From NCBI GenBank assembly GCA_963823105.1, contig CAWGKC010000014.1, positions 124,001 through 188,000 of the forward strand: a stretch of DNA of 64,000 nucleotides, in the 5' to 3' direction. This document shows, piece after piece, positions 26,136 to 36,400 of the stretch. Every line of letters begins with the position of its first letter. The stretch's first letter is position 1. Position numbers and translations under genes: made by a program. Origin of the DNA: JAJYKC01 sp963823105. GTDB taxonomy: Bacteria > Acidobacteriota > Terriglobia > Bryobacterales > Bryobacteraceae. Below the pieces are notes generated by a model. It was not told where the DNA came from. It saw nothing but the letters and a program-made list of their open reading frames with translations, and did not search any database.

Positions 26136-28155
26136 TGGAGCCGGTCTTACGCGCCGCCGCGAATTCGCGCTGGCGGGAATCCTGATTTTCGAGATCGCCG
26201 TGTTCAGTTTCGCCGGCGGCAATTTCTTCAGCGCCACAAATGCGATGGAGGCGATCCGTCTGGCCGTCGAGCTGGGACTTCTGGCCATCGCGCTCACGCC
26301 GGTGATCGTCACCGGCGGGATCGACCTTTCGGTGGGCTCGATGATGGGCCTTGCCGCCGTCGTATTCGGGATAGCGTGGCACGATGGCGGACTTCCCGCA
26401 GGCTGGGCCGCGCTCGCCGCGCTCGCCGCCGGAGCGATGGGTGGAGGGTTGAACGCGTTGCTCATCGCGCGCTTCGAATTGCCGCCCTTGATCGTCACGC
26501 TCGGCACATACTCCCTCTTCCGCGGGTTGGCGGAAGGCCTCACCGGCGGCGCCGTCAGCTTCTCGAATTTTCCGGCTCGCTTCCTCTTCCTGGGCCAAGG
26601 CTATCTGGGCGGGTTCCTTCCGGTGCAATCGATTGTCTTCGTCCCGGCGATCCTCGCCTATTGGTTCCTGCTGCATCGGACGGTGGCCGGCCGCGGCCTT
26701 TATGCGACCGGCTTCTCGGCCGCCGCCGCGCGTTATGGCGCGGTTCCCGTCGCGCGCCGTCTCGCTCTGGTGTATGTCCTCTCCGGGTTGGTGGCGAGCG
26801 CGGCGGCTCTGGTCTACGTCGCTCACCTCGGCCAAGCCAAAGCCGACGCCGGCACGGGGTACGAATTAATGGCCATCACCGCGGTCGTGCTAGGCGGAAC
26901 GTCGATTTTCGGCGGAGTAGGGACCATCGCGGGAACGGTGCTCGGCCTCTTCGCCATCGTGATTCTGCGCGACGGTTTGCGTCTGGCGGCGTTGCCGTCG
27001 GAGCTAACCGGCATTCTCACCGGGCTTCTATTGGTGGTTACAATAGGCCTCAATGTCCTGGCCGGAAAATCGTCGAAACCGCGCGCGCCGGAGAGTGCGC
27101 CAGGCCGCGCCATGAAGAACTGGCAACTGGCGGCGTTGTGCGCGGCGATCCTCGCAAGCGGCGCGATCGTCGCGGCGAGCAACTGGATGCTGGTCAGGTC
27201 CATGCGCGGCCGGTTCGCCGCAACCGCCCCAACGACCAAGGAAGAGACGATGCGGCCGGTGATCGCGGTAATGCCCAAGGCCAAGGGCGATCCATACTTC
27301 GTGAGCTGCCGCGCAGGCGCCGAACAGGCCGCCGCCGAATTGAACGCCGATCTCATTTGGGACGGTCCCACCGAGATGGACCCGGCCAAGCAAAACGAAG
27401 TGGTGGAAGGCTGGATCACGCGCAAAGTGGATGCCATTGCCGTGGCCGTGGCCAACGGAGCGGCCATTTCCACCGTTCTGCGCAAGGCGCGCTCCCGCGG
27501 CATTCCAGTGATCACGTGGGACGCCGACGCCGAGGCCGACGCCCGCGACTTTTTCGTCGATCAAGCTACTCCCGAGGGCATCGGCGACGCGCTCACCGAC
27601 GAGGCCGCGCGCATTTTGAATGGCCGCGGCCAATTCGCCATCGTCACCGGAGCGCTCACCGCGGCCAACCAGAACGAATGGATCGGCTTCATCCGCAAAC
27701 GCCTGGCCGCGAAATACCCCGGCGTCACGTTGGCGGTCATCCGCCCCAGCGACGACGATCGCGACAAGGCCTTCGCCGAGACGCAGACGCTGCTGAAGGT
27801 GTACCCAGGCGTCAAGGTGGTGATGGGTATTTCGGCTCCGGCCGTGCCTGGCGCGGCGGAAGCGGTGAAGCAGGCGGGCCGCGCGGACGTGAAGGTGATC
27901 GGCCTCTCGCTCCCGGCGATGTGCAAGCCCTACATCCACGCCGGAGTGATTGAATCCGTCGTCCTTTGGAACACGAGAGATCTGGGCTATCTGACCGTTT
28001 ACGCGGCGAACGCGATGGCCCGCGGAACTCTCAAACGCGGGGCGACGAGCCTCGCCGCCGGACGCCTGGGCACGATCGCCATCGCCGGCGGCCAGATTCT
28101 GCTGGGCGCCCCCTTCATCTTCAACAAGTCCAATATCGACCGCTTCGATTTCTAA
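26122..28155 (+). CDS. sugar ABC permease fused to its substrate-binding protein
   Basis: About 677 residues in one uninterrupted frame. Residues 1-325 or so form a second BPD_transp_2 permease (LTPVIVTGGIDLSVGSMMG, YATGFSAAAARYGAVPVARR, ITAVVLGGTSIFGGVGT). A linker with one extra hydrophobic segment (LAALCAAILASGAIVAASN) leads to a periplasmic-binding-protein domain (from about 375: PVIAVMPKAKGDPYF, VDAIAVAVANGAAI, TWDADAEADARDFFVDQ) of the RhaS/LsrB group. Normally the binding protein is separate and exported by its own signal peptide; here the extra helix would tether it outside. TTG at 26122 is preferred because GGGAGGG lies nine bases upstream. The Met at 27112 could in principle be an internal start. 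Confidence 0.82.
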   Translation: MSLRDGAGLTRRREFALAGILIFEIAVFSFAGGNFFSATNAMEAIRLAVELGLLAIALTPVIVTGGIDLSVGSMMGLAAVVFGIAWHDGGLPAGWAALAALAAGAMGGGLNALLIARFELPPLIVTLGTYSLFRGLAEGLTGGAVSFSNFPARFLFLGQGYLGGFLPVQSIVFVPAILAYWFLLHRTVAGRGLYATGFSAAAARYGAVPVARRLALVYVLSGLVASAAALVYVAHLGQAKADAGTGYELMAITAVVLGGTSIFGGVGTIAGTVLGLFAIVILRDGLRLAALPSELTGILTGLLLVVTIGLNVLAGKSSKPRAPESAPGRAMKNWQLAALCAAILASGAIVAASNWMLVRSMRGRFAATAPTTKEETMRPVIAVMPKAKGDPYFVSCRAGAEQAAAELNADLIWDGPTEMDPAKQNEVVEGWITRKVDAIAVAVANGAAISTVLRKARSRGIPVITWDADAEADARDFFVDQATPEGIGDALTDEAARILNGRGQFAIVTGALTAANQNEWIGFIRKRLAAKYPGVTLAVIRPSDDDRDKAFAETQTLLKVYPGVKVVMGISAPAVPGAAEAVKQAGRADVKVIGLSLPAMCKPYIHAGVIESVVLWNTRDLGYLTVYAANAMARGTLKRGATSLAAGRLGTIAIAGGQILLGAPFIFNKSNIDRFDF

Positions 28156-28195
28156 ACGTTTCCACACGAGGTGGAAGCCGTCTCAAAAAAGAAGC

Positions 28196-28222
28196 AGCCG
28201 GGCGTTGGTCAGGCGCCCGGCT
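28196..28222 (-). terminator. hairpin terminator between convergent genes
   Basis: AGCCGGGCG (28196-28204) and CGCCCGGCT (28214-28222) form a perfect 9-bp GC-rich stem with a 9-base loop. On the minus strand it is followed after a few bases by a run of six T (complement of 28185-28190), the layout of a Rho-independent terminator for the leftward molybdopterin-binding gene. It may also stop rightward transcripts of the ABC operon. A weaker second inverted repeat, CAGGCC/GGCCTG, lies at 28233-28256. Confidence 0.72.
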
Positions 28223-28275
28223 GGAAAACCCTCAGGCCACCGGAGGAAGCGGCCTGGGGGTGTGGAGGAAACTTG

Positions 28276-29247
28276 TCAGGCCAATAATCCGCCGTGGCCG
28301 AGTCCCGCGATCTCCCATCCCGAAACACGATAACGCGCGAGCGCCGGCGGCAGAATCAGGTCCACTACGTTCGGCTTGGCGGAGCGAAAGCAGCCCGGCG
28401 CGGAAATCACCGGAATGTCGTCCCTGTAGCCCAATAGCAATAAATTGCCGGGCTCGACCGGAGCCAGGAATCGCTCGATCTGGCACCCAACCCGTATCAA
28501 TGCCCGCCCCACGACGTCACCGGGACCGGCGGGCGCGGTGGTCGATGCGATCAGTACCGCGGTGGGCTTGGTCCGCAGTAACCCGTCCAAGGCGCGAGCC
28601 ACGGTCTCCTCGTCTTCGACCATCGACACAGCGCCTCCTACGCCGACTCCAAAACGTTCCAGCCGCTGTTGCATGATGTTCTCGAACATCTGGCGGGCGC
28701 GGTCGCCGTGGACGGAGTCCGTATATAGGACGCCCACCGAGGGATTCCGCACCGGACGCGCCTGGAGGATGGGCCCGCGTTCGGTGAGAATCTCCGTCAC
28801 CGCGTCCAGCTCGGCCTTGGCGATGGCGAATGGCGCGCTCTTGACGGTTGCCACGCGTTGTCCGGGCGTGGCGAAGGCGAAATTGGGCAGCGTCGCGATG
28901 GCGATTCCCGACGTGCAGTTAATCTGTTTCAGCAGCTCCTCGTCCACCAGCAAACAGATGGGTTCGGTGGCTACCAGATTCGCCCGCCCGCCCGCCGCCA
29001 GGCGAATTTCGAGCGAGCCGCATCCCATCGCCATCCCAACCCGCCCGACCGCCTCGTCCTCGCCCACCTCGTTGTCTTCGAGTTCGGTAACCCAAACCTC
29101 GCGCATGCCCTCGGTTTCGAGGAGCCTCACGTCTTCCTCGTTCAGCAGGTGGCCTTTGGCGAGAAGCTTCTTGCCTCCCGGCCGGAAGATCGTGGAGCAG
29201 AGAACGCGGCCTGTCGATTGTCGGATGTCCACCGTGAGCGTTTTCAT
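28276..29247 (-). CDS. molybdopterin-binding-like protein
   Basis: 323 residues. The C-terminal half (about 165-320) has the MoCF/MogA-like fold: VGVLYTDSVHGDRARQMFENIM, then VLIASTTAPAGPGDVVGRAL and YRDDIPVISAPGCFRSAKPNVVDLILPP, the last resembling LPGNPxA regions of molybdopterin-binding domains. The N-terminal half (RVLCSTIFRPGGKKLLAKGHLL) is less clear. Proteins of this layout are usually named molybdopterin-binding or MobA-associated proteins, but no molybdoenzyme gene lies nearby. The ATG at 29247 has AAAGGAAC just upstream. It is followed by a strong hairpin terminator. Confidence 0.65.
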   Translation of the reverse strand: MKTLTVDIRQSTGRVLCSTIFRPGGKKLLAKGHLLNEEDVRLLETEGMREVWVTELEDNEVGEDEAVGRVGMAMGCGSLEIRLAAGGRANLVATEPICLLVDEELLKQINCTSGIAIATLPNFAFATPGQRVATVKSAPFAIAKAELDAVTEILTERGPILQARPVRNPSVGVLYTDSVHGDRARQMFENIMQQRLERFGVGVGGAVSMVEDEETVARALDGLLRTKPTAVLIASTTAPAGPGDVVGRALIRVGCQIERFLAPVEPGNLLLLGYRDDIPVISAPGCFRSAKPNVVDLILPPALARYRVSGWEIAGLGHGGLLA

Positions 29248-29371
29248 CGTTCCTTTGGAAAATGAGTTTTAACTACTCATCACCCTCGCAATTGGTGTCT
29301 TTGTACCCAGTAGGTGTAGGGCGCGAGAAAATCTTCTCTCACAATTTAGAAAAGTTTTTTTAATTTCAGAA

Positions 29372-30142
29372 TTAGTGAAGAATCCGGGTCCCGACTGTTA
29401 GCCCGGATAATAAACCGGCGAGCAAATTCGGTTGCGCCCCGGGTGCGACCACGACTTCGCCCACGCCGCCGGCAACGGCGTCCACAGCGGCTTCCAGCTT
29501 CGCCCGCATTCCACCGGTAGCAACGCCGGATTCGATAAAATCGCGGCAGATATCGGTGCCCAAGCGCGGGTAAAGCTTGCCATCCGGGCCAAGAACTCCG
29601 TCGACATCGGTGAAAAAGAATAATTTCGCGGCCGAAAATGCGAGCGCGCAGGCGACCGCCATCTGGTCGGCGTTGACATTAAATAAGGCGCCATCGCTTC
29701 CGGCCGCCAGGCAAGCGATCACCGGCAGATATCCGGCCGCGATCAATACTTCAAGCAACCGGCCGTTCGAACGGATCGGACGTCCCACGAAGCCTAGCGC
29801 CGGATCGAGGGGAACGGCTTCGGCGATCGGGCCGTCGGCGCCCGTGAGCCCGACGGCCTGAACTCCTTCGGCGGCGAAAGCGGCCGTGAGCCGCTTGTTC
29901 ACCAATCCGGCTACCACCATCACCACCGAATCCAGCACTTCCGCCGTCGTGACGCGGAGCCCGTTCACGAACCGGCTCTCGACGCCCCGCTCGGCGAGGA
30001 ACCTCGTCAACTGCTTCCCTCCCCCATGCACGACGGCGATTTCCACGCCGGCGCCGCGGGCGGCGGCGATTTCCCGGGCCAGACGGCGGCGGGATTCCTC
30101 CGTTTCAAGCAGAGTTCCGCCCAGCTTGATCAGAACCCTCAC
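29372..30142 (-). CDS. argB: acetylglutamate kinase
   Basis: 256 residues of the amino-acid kinase fold. VLIKLGGTLLE at the N-terminus, AVVHGGGKQLTRFL (substrate loop), SRFVNGLRVTT, NVNADQMAVACALAF and FFFTDVDGVL (nucleotide binding) identify N-acetyl-L-glutamate kinase, the second step of arginine synthesis. The start overlaps the argC stop by 4 nt, so the pair is coupled. No other arg genes are in the window. Confidence 0.9.
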   Translation of the reverse strand: MRVLIKLGGTLLETEESRRRLAREIAAARGAGVEIAVVHGGGKQLTRFLAERGVESRFVNGLRVTTAEVLDSVVMVVAGLVNKRLTAAFAAEGVQAVGLTGADGPIAEAVPLDPALGFVGRPIRSNGRLLEVLIAAGYLPVIACLAAGSDGALFNVNADQMAVACALAFSAAKLFFFTDVDGVLGPDGKLYPRLGTDICRDFIESGVATGGMRAKLEAAVDAVAGGVGEVVVAPGAQPNLLAGLLSGLTVGTRILH

Positions 30143-31167
30143 AAAAGCCCGGCCGTCTCCGGCAATCCAAGCATCAGATTCATGTTCTGCACCGCTTGGC
30201 CCGCCGCGCCTTTTCCGAGGTTGTCGATGGCGGCGACCACGACTCCCCGGCTCGATGCGGCATCGAAAACCACACCGATGTCGCAGAAATTCGTGCGAGA
30301 GACCGCATGCAAATCGGGCAGAGACCCGGCGGGGTAAAGGCGCACGAACGGCTCCCTCGCGTAGCGGGCTGAATAGATGGAAAGCAAGGCCTCGGCCGAG
30401 GTGTGAGCCGTGGATCGGAAATAGACGGTCTCGAGGATTCCGCGATCGATGGGAAGAAGGTGCGCGGTGAAACTGATGTCGCTTTCGGCCAGCCCGGAAA
30501 CCATCAGAATTTCCGGCACATGACGGTGTTCGAGGACGGCGTAGGCGGAGAAGTTTCCGGCCACTTCACAGAAGCTGGTGCTCAACGAGGGCTTCCGGCC
30601 GGCGCCGCTGACACCCGATTTCGCGTCGCAAACGATCCCGGCGCGCAGATCGGCAATACCCGCTTCAATTAAAGGTCGGATGGCGAGATTGGCCGCGGTC
30701 GGATAACAACCGGGATTGGCGACAAGACGGGCGCAGGCGATCGCCGCGCGATTAAATTCCGGCAGCCCATAAACGGCCTCGGCCAACAGCGCTGGAAAAC
30801 CGTGCGGTTGCCGGTACCAGCGCTCGAAACGCTCCGCCGTGCCGAGGCGGAACGCCCCGCTGAGATCGATCACCTTGACACCCGCGGAGAGCATTTTGGG
30901 AGCCAGGTCGAGGGAAACGTCCAGTGGCGTGGCCAGGAAGACGATGGCGAGACCAGCATCGGTCACCGCCTCCGGAGTGCATGGCAAGCGCCGCAACGGC
31001 GAGGGGTGGTGGATCGGCTCCGGCTGCGGTAAGGAGTCCTCGCGATGCTCCAGTAGAACTGGCGTCACCGCCGGATGACGGGCGAAAAGGCGCAGTAGTT
31101 CTTCCCCGCCGTAGCCGCGGAATCCAGCGACACCTACGGAATAATGATCGGAACCTGGGTTCGACAA
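30139..31167 (-). CDS. argC: N-acetyl-gamma-glutamyl-phosphate reductase
   Basis: 342 residues. VGVAGFRGYGGEELLRLFARHP is the NADP-binding start, VIDLSGAFRL and VYGLPEF follow, and the catalytic Cys lies in LVANPGCYPTAANLAIRPL. HLLPIDRGILETVYF and AIDNLGKGAAGQAVQNMNLM complete the family pattern. It reduces the product of ArgB in arginine synthesis. It lies 29 nt downstream of the glutathione peroxidase gene on the same strand, so the three may share a transcript. Confidence 0.92.
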   Translation of the reverse strand: MSNPGSDHYSVGVAGFRGYGGEELLRLFARHPAVTPVLLEHREDSLPQPEPIHHPSPLRRLPCTPEAVTDAGLAIVFLATPLDVSLDLAPKMLSAGVKVIDLSGAFRLGTAERFERWYRQPHGFPALLAEAVYGLPEFNRAAIACARLVANPGCYPTAANLAIRPLIEAGIADLRAGIVCDAKSGVSGAGRKPSLSTSFCEVAGNFSAYAVLEHRHVPEILMVSGLAESDISFTAHLLPIDRGILETVYFRSTAHTSAEALLSIYSARYAREPFVRLYPAGSLPDLHAVSRTNFCDIGVVFDAASSRGVVVAAIDNLGKGAAGQAVQNMNLMLGLPETAGLL

Positions 31168-31196
31168 GGACTAAATCGCCAGTCTACCAACGCCGT

Positions 31197-31742
31197 CTAC
31201 TGAAGCGCCTTTTCGATGGCCGCCGTCACCTCCGGCGAATCGGGAGTGACCCCGGGCTCGAACCGGGCGACGATGGTTCCGTCGCGGCCAATCAGGAACT
31301 TGGTGAAATTCCATTTGATCTCCCCGCCCGTTTGCGGATTTTGGTCTTTGCTGGTGAGGTATTGATACAGCGGGGCCTTGTCCGCGCCTTTGACCGAAAT
31401 CTTCGAAAACATCGGGAACGAGACGTGATAGGTGCGGGTGCAAAAGGTCTTGATCTCCTGATTGGTTCCCGGCTCCTGGCCCATGAAATTATTCGCCGGG
31501 AAACCGAGGATGACCAGCCCTTCGCCCTTGTACTTCTCATATACCGATTCGAGCGCCGTGTATTGGGGCGTGTAGCCGCAACGGCTGGCCACATTCACTA
31601 CCAGCGCCACTTTGCCTTTGTAGGACGCGAGCGGCGTCTCCTGGCCGTCAATGGACGGCAAGGTGAAATCGTAAACCGAAGAAGCGGCGAAGAGCGATCC
31701 GGCCATGGCGAATCCAATCGAGAGTTTTGCGGCGCGAGTCAT
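31197..31742 (-). CDS. secreted glutathione/thioredoxin peroxidase (GPx family, Cys type)
   Basis: 181 residues with an N-terminal signal peptide (residues 1-20). The peroxidatic Cys55 is in NVASRCGYTPQY; GFPANNFMGQEPG takes the place of the FPCNQFGxQEPG loop, and WNFTKFLIGRDG carries the catalytic Trp/Asn. The loop Cys that resolves the disulfide in thioredoxin-dependent members is Ala, and the usual Gln of NQF is Asn. The protein should reduce peroxides in the periplasm using a thiol donor that cannot be named from sequence. Confidence 0.85.
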   Translation of the reverse strand: MTRAAKLSIGFAMAGSLFAASSVYDFTLPSIDGQETPLASYKGKVALVVNVASRCGYTPQYTALESVYEKYKGEGLVILGFPANNFMGQEPGTNQEIKTFCTRTYHVSFPMFSKISVKGADKAPLYQYLTSKDQNPQTGGEIKWNFTKFLIGRDGTIVARFEPGVTPDSPEVTAAIEKALQ

Positions 31743-31868
31743 ATTTACGAGGATGCTAACACACCGGGAAGCGGTTCGGAGATTTGATGAATTTTCCGAT
31801 CCGGAAAGGAGGAGGGCGGCGCCTCCGAGGCGATCGCGTCGTGTGAGTCCGGCGCGCTTAGCACGAAA

Positions 31869-33464
31869 TCACTCATCGCGCGGCAGCGTGAAAAAGAACG
31901 TCGCGCCCTTGCCGAGCGCGGACTCGACCCAAATGCGGCCCTCGTGACGGCTTACAATCTTCCGGCAAATGGCCAAACCCATGCCGCTGCCGGAACGTTT
32001 GTCCCGCGGCTCAAGACATTTGAAGATGCCGAACACCTTCTCGGCGTACTGCGGCTCGATTCCGATTCCATTGTCGCGCACTGAAAATAACCAGTCGCTT
32101 CCGCTCCCTTTCGCGGCAACATGGATGCGGGGAACCTCCGCGGATCGATATTTGATGGAGTTCACCAGCAGATTCTGGAACAGCCGGGTCATTTGGACCG
32201 GATCGCCGGTGATCGAGGGCAAGCCATCTCTCGTAATGATGGCGCCGCTTTCCATGACCAAGGACTCAATGTTCCGTATCGCGTCGTCGAGGGCATCGTC
32301 GCAACTCATCTTTACGAAGAAATCCGCGCCCCTGCCTTCCACCCGCGAAAAGTCCAGCAAGTCGTGGATCAGCCTCTCCATTCGGTCCGCGGCTTCCACA
32401 ATAAACGTGATGAACTGATCGGCATCGCCTTGAAGCTGCCCATGGTATCGCTTGGCCAGAAGTTGGGCGTAAATCGACACGGTTCGCAACGGCTCTTGCA
32501 GGTCGTGACTGGCGACATATGCAAATTGCTGCAGCTCCTCGTTGGAACGCATCAAGGCGTTGGTTCTCTCCAGGACGCGTTCCTCCAGGTTCGCGTTCAG
32601 TTGCCGGATTTGCTCGTCGGTCTTCTTCCGTTCGCTGATGTCGCGTATGGCGCTGGTAATCACCATCCCTTCCTCGGTTTGCAGCGGGCTGAAGCTGATC
32701 TCCACGGGGAAAGGCGGCCCACCCTCCGGAAACGCAATCAGCTCAACTCCTCGTTCCACGGGATAAACCTTCGCCGTGGCGAGACGATCCTTCCAGCCGG
32801 AGCGCCAATGGAACTCCCATCCGGGGACCAGCGCCTTTATGTTCCTGGATATCAGGCGGTCATGCGCGCAGCGGAAGAGAACTTCCGTCTGCGAATTGAC
32901 CATGAGGATTTCGCCATCCTCACGGCACACCACCATCGGATCCGGCGCCGCCGCGAGCAGCGACCGGAATTTCACTTCGGCTTTCCGCAGTACTTCGGCT
33001 TGTTTTCGCAACGCGTCGGCCTGTTCCTTCAACATCGCGTTGCCGCGGCTCAGCTCGACGAATACCGCTACCTTTGAGCGCAAGACCTCCGGCACGATGG
33101 GCTTGAACAGGAAATCGACCGCGCCCAGATCGTACCCTCTAAACAGATGCGCTTCGTCGGTGTAACCGGTAAGAAAAAGAATCGGCGTCTGGCGGGACCG
33201 CGGCCTGCTGCGGATCAATTCGGCGGTTTCGAACCCGTCCATCTCTGGCATTCTTACATCCAACAGGATGGCCGCGAAGTCCTCGTTCAGAAGGTGCCGC
33301 AACGCGGCTTTTCCGGAATTCGCCAACACCAGTTCCTCGCCCAGCCCGCTGAGGGCGGCTTCTATGGAGACAAGGTTGTCGGGCGCGTCGTCCACCAGGA
33401 GGATTTTCATCCTCCGCTTTTCGGCGGCTTCCTCCACGGCTTGTACACTGTTGGCGGCGATCAT
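31869..33464 (-). CDS. REC-PAS hybrid sensor histidine kinase
   Basis: 531 residues: a receiver domain (about 19-135, KILLVDDAPDNL, phospho-acceptor in ILLDVRMPEMDGFE, conserved Lys in FLFKPI), a PAS domain (about 165-285), a coiled linker and a HisKA/HATPase kinase (His in FAYVASHDLQEPLRTVSIYAQ; DNGIGIEPQYAEKVFGIF; GSGMGLAICRKIV). No transmembrane segment is visible. The ATG at 33464 overlaps the poly-HAMP kinase stop by 4 nt. An N-terminal receiver suggests it receives phosphate from another kinase, plausibly the giant kinase upstream, before or while signalling through its own kinase core. Confidence 0.87.
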   Translation of the reverse strand: MIAANSVQAVEEAAEKRRMKILLVDDAPDNLVSIEAALSGLGEELVLANSGKAALRHLLNEDFAAILLDVRMPEMDGFETAELIRSRPRSRQTPILFLTGYTDEAHLFRGYDLGAVDFLFKPIVPEVLRSKVAVFVELSRGNAMLKEQADALRKQAEVLRKAEVKFRSLLAAAPDPMVVCREDGEILMVNSQTEVLFRCAHDRLISRNIKALVPGWEFHWRSGWKDRLATAKVYPVERGVELIAFPEGGPPFPVEISFSPLQTEEGMVITSAIRDISERKKTDEQIRQLNANLEERVLERTNALMRSNEELQQFAYVASHDLQEPLRTVSIYAQLLAKRYHGQLQGDADQFITFIVEAADRMERLIHDLLDFSRVEGRGADFFVKMSCDDALDDAIRNIESLVMESGAIITRDGLPSITGDPVQMTRLFQNLLVNSIKYRSAEVPRIHVAAKGSGSDWLFSVRDNGIGIEPQYAEKVFGIFKCLEPRDKRSGSGMGLAICRKIVSRHEGRIWVESALGKGATFFFTLPRDE

Positions 33465-36400
33465 ACGCTCGAATTACCGGCGGCGGCGGCGATCGCGGAC
33501 GGCGCCGGGACATGGGATCCGGCAAGCCAGACGCGCAGCACGGAGAACAACTGATCCAGGTCGACGGGCTTGGTAATATAATCGGAAGCCCCCGCTTCGA
33601 TGCACTTGGCGCGATCCCCCTTCATCGCCTTGGCCGTCACCGCGACGATGGGAAGCGAGCGGAACTCGGCGATCTGGCGGATCGCCCGCATCGTTTCGTA
33701 ACCGTCCATCTCGGGCATCATGATGTCCATAAGGACGCCGTCGATGCCCGGCGTGCTCCGTAGCCTCTCGATGCCGGCGCGGCCATTCTCGGCGTGAACC
33801 ACGCGCAGGCCATGCTGTTCGAGGACGGTGGTGAGCGCAAAGATGTTGCGCACATCGTCGTCCACCACCAGGACGTTTTTGCCGGCGAGCCTGGCATCGA
33901 TGCGGCGAACGGAACCGAGGATGTCCCGTTGCGATTCGGAGAGATCGATTTCCGCCCGATGCAGGAAGAGCACGGTCTCTTCGAGCAGGCGCTCCAGCGA
34001 ATCCACGTAGCGCACGACGCTCTGACGGCCAAGATTCCTGATTTCGGCGTCCACGTCGACTCCCGGCGCGGCAGGCCCGTAAATCAGTATCGGGGGAGTG
34101 AGCGCGCCGAGTTCGGCCTGGATCTCCTCCACCAGTTGCGTGGCGGGAATACCGGCGACGGACATGTCGATCACGATGCCATCCAGATACTTCTGGCTTA
34201 CGGCCGCGAGAGCTTCACCGCCCGATCCGACCGCAAAAGTCTCGACATCGTTTCCGCCCAACTCTTCCTTCCAGAGAGCACGGAGGGAGTCATCCTCCGC
34301 GACAATCAGAAGTTTCCGCTTGCGCCGCTCGAGCGAGTTGTGAATGGCGTCGAACGCGGCCGTCAGTTTGTCCTTGGTGACCGATTTTTCCAAGTAAGTC
34401 ATGGCCCCGAGGGCCAACCCGCGACGGCGGTTTTCGTCGCCGCTAATTACATGCACGGGAATATGGCGGGTGGCCGGATCGTGCTTCAGGCGGTCTAGAA
34501 TCGTCCATCCCGCCATGTCGGGCAAAGTGATGTCCAGCGTGATGGCGCTAGGCGAAAACTCGCGGGCAAGACTTAGCGCCGTCCCTCCCCGAAGCGCGAC
34601 CAGGACCTTGATGTCCCTGTCGTGCGCGAGGTCCACCAGGATCCTGGCGAAGGTTACGTCGTCCTCGACGATCAGCAACACGGCATCGCCGGGGCGAATA
34701 AGGTTTCGATCGTCGTCGAGTTCTATGTCGTGTACCACCGGTGTCGGAGCGGTGGAAGGGGGTAGCAAAACGATATCGGCTATTTCGCCGCCGTTCGCCA
34801 TGACGCCATCGACGGGCGGCGCACCCATCCAGTTTCCTGGGCTCGGAATAGCCCGCTGGATGTCGGGCCTGGTGGCGGGCAGATGGGCGGCCCAAACTTG
34901 CGGAAGATACAGGGTGAACGTGCTGCCCACTCCGGGCGCGCTTTTCAGGCGAATCTCGCCGCCCAGCAGCCGGGTCAATTCGCGGCTGATCGAAAGGCCC
35001 AGGCCGGTGCCGCCATACTTGCGGCTGGTGGTTCCATCGGCCTGTTGGAACGCCTCGAAGACGATTCGTTGTTTATCCTGCGCAATTCCGATCCCGGTGT
35101 CGGTGACCGAGAACGCGATCACGGATTTGACGCGGCTAAGCACGGGGTGATTCGGGCTCCAACCCGACGCGGCCCGGTCGATCTGCAGCCGCACCGTCCC
35201 GCGTTCGGTGAATTTCAGCGCATTCGATAGCAGGTTCTTGAGGACTTGCTGCAAACGTTTGGCGTCGGTAACGATTGTTTCGGCCGGAAGGCTTTCGGTC
35301 AGGTCGATCGAAAACTCCAGGCTCTTTCCTTCGGCCACATGGCGGAATGTCCGCAGACAGAAATCGCGAAGTTCGCTCAGCCGGACGCTGCCCACTTCCA
35401 CATCCATCTTGCCGGACTCGATCTTACTCAGATCGAGGATATCGTTAATCAGAGCCAACAGGTCGGTGCCGGAAGAGTGTATGGTCTCGGCATACTTAAC
35501 CTGTTTCGGAGTGAGGATATTGTCGCTGTTCTCGGCGAGCATTTGGGCGAGGATCAGCAGGTTATTTAGCGGAGTACGCAGCTCGTGGCTCATGTTGGCC
35601 AGGAACTCGCTCTTATATTTCGAGGTGAGAGATAACTGCTCGGCCTTTTCCTCCAGCGCGGCCTTGGCCTGCTCGACTTCTCGATTCTTGGTTTCGACTT
35701 CGTTTTTCTGCTCGGCCAGCAGGTGCGCTTTCTCCTCCAGCTCGGCATTGGTCTTTTGAAGCTGTTCGGCCAACGCCTGGCTCTGTTTGAGCAGTTGCTC
35801 GGTCCGCATGGTCGCGGCGATGGTATTCAACACGATGCCGATACTTTGGGTGAGTTGATCGAGGAACGCCAGATGGATGTCGCTGAAGTGCCGGAATGAA
35901 GCCAGTTCCAGCACCGCCTTCGCCTCGCCTTCGAATAGGACCGGAAGCACGACGATACTAAGAGGAGTCGCTTCGCCCAGGCTGGACGAAATCTTGATGT
36001 AGTCCTTCGGTATGTCCGTAACCAGGATGCGCACTTTCTCCCGGCCGCACTGTCCCACCAGGCCCTGACCCATCTTGAATTCGGCCGGCAAGGGGCCTTC
36101 GTGGCTCGATGCATAAGCGGCGAGCAATTTCAGCGTTCCGCCCTCGTCGCTCGAATCGGCTATGTAGAAACTTCCGTTTTGAGCTCCCACCAGAGGAGTC
36201 AATTCGGATAAGAGTAACCTCGAAACCGCCACCAGATCGCGTTGGCCCTGCAGCATTCCCGTGAACTTGGCGATGTTCGTTTTTAACCAGTCCTGATCGG
36301 TATTCTTGCGAGTCGTTTCCGCAAGGTTGACGATCATCTCGTTGATGTTGTCTTTCAACGCCGCTACCTCGCCCAGGGCCTCCACCGCGATCGAACGCGT

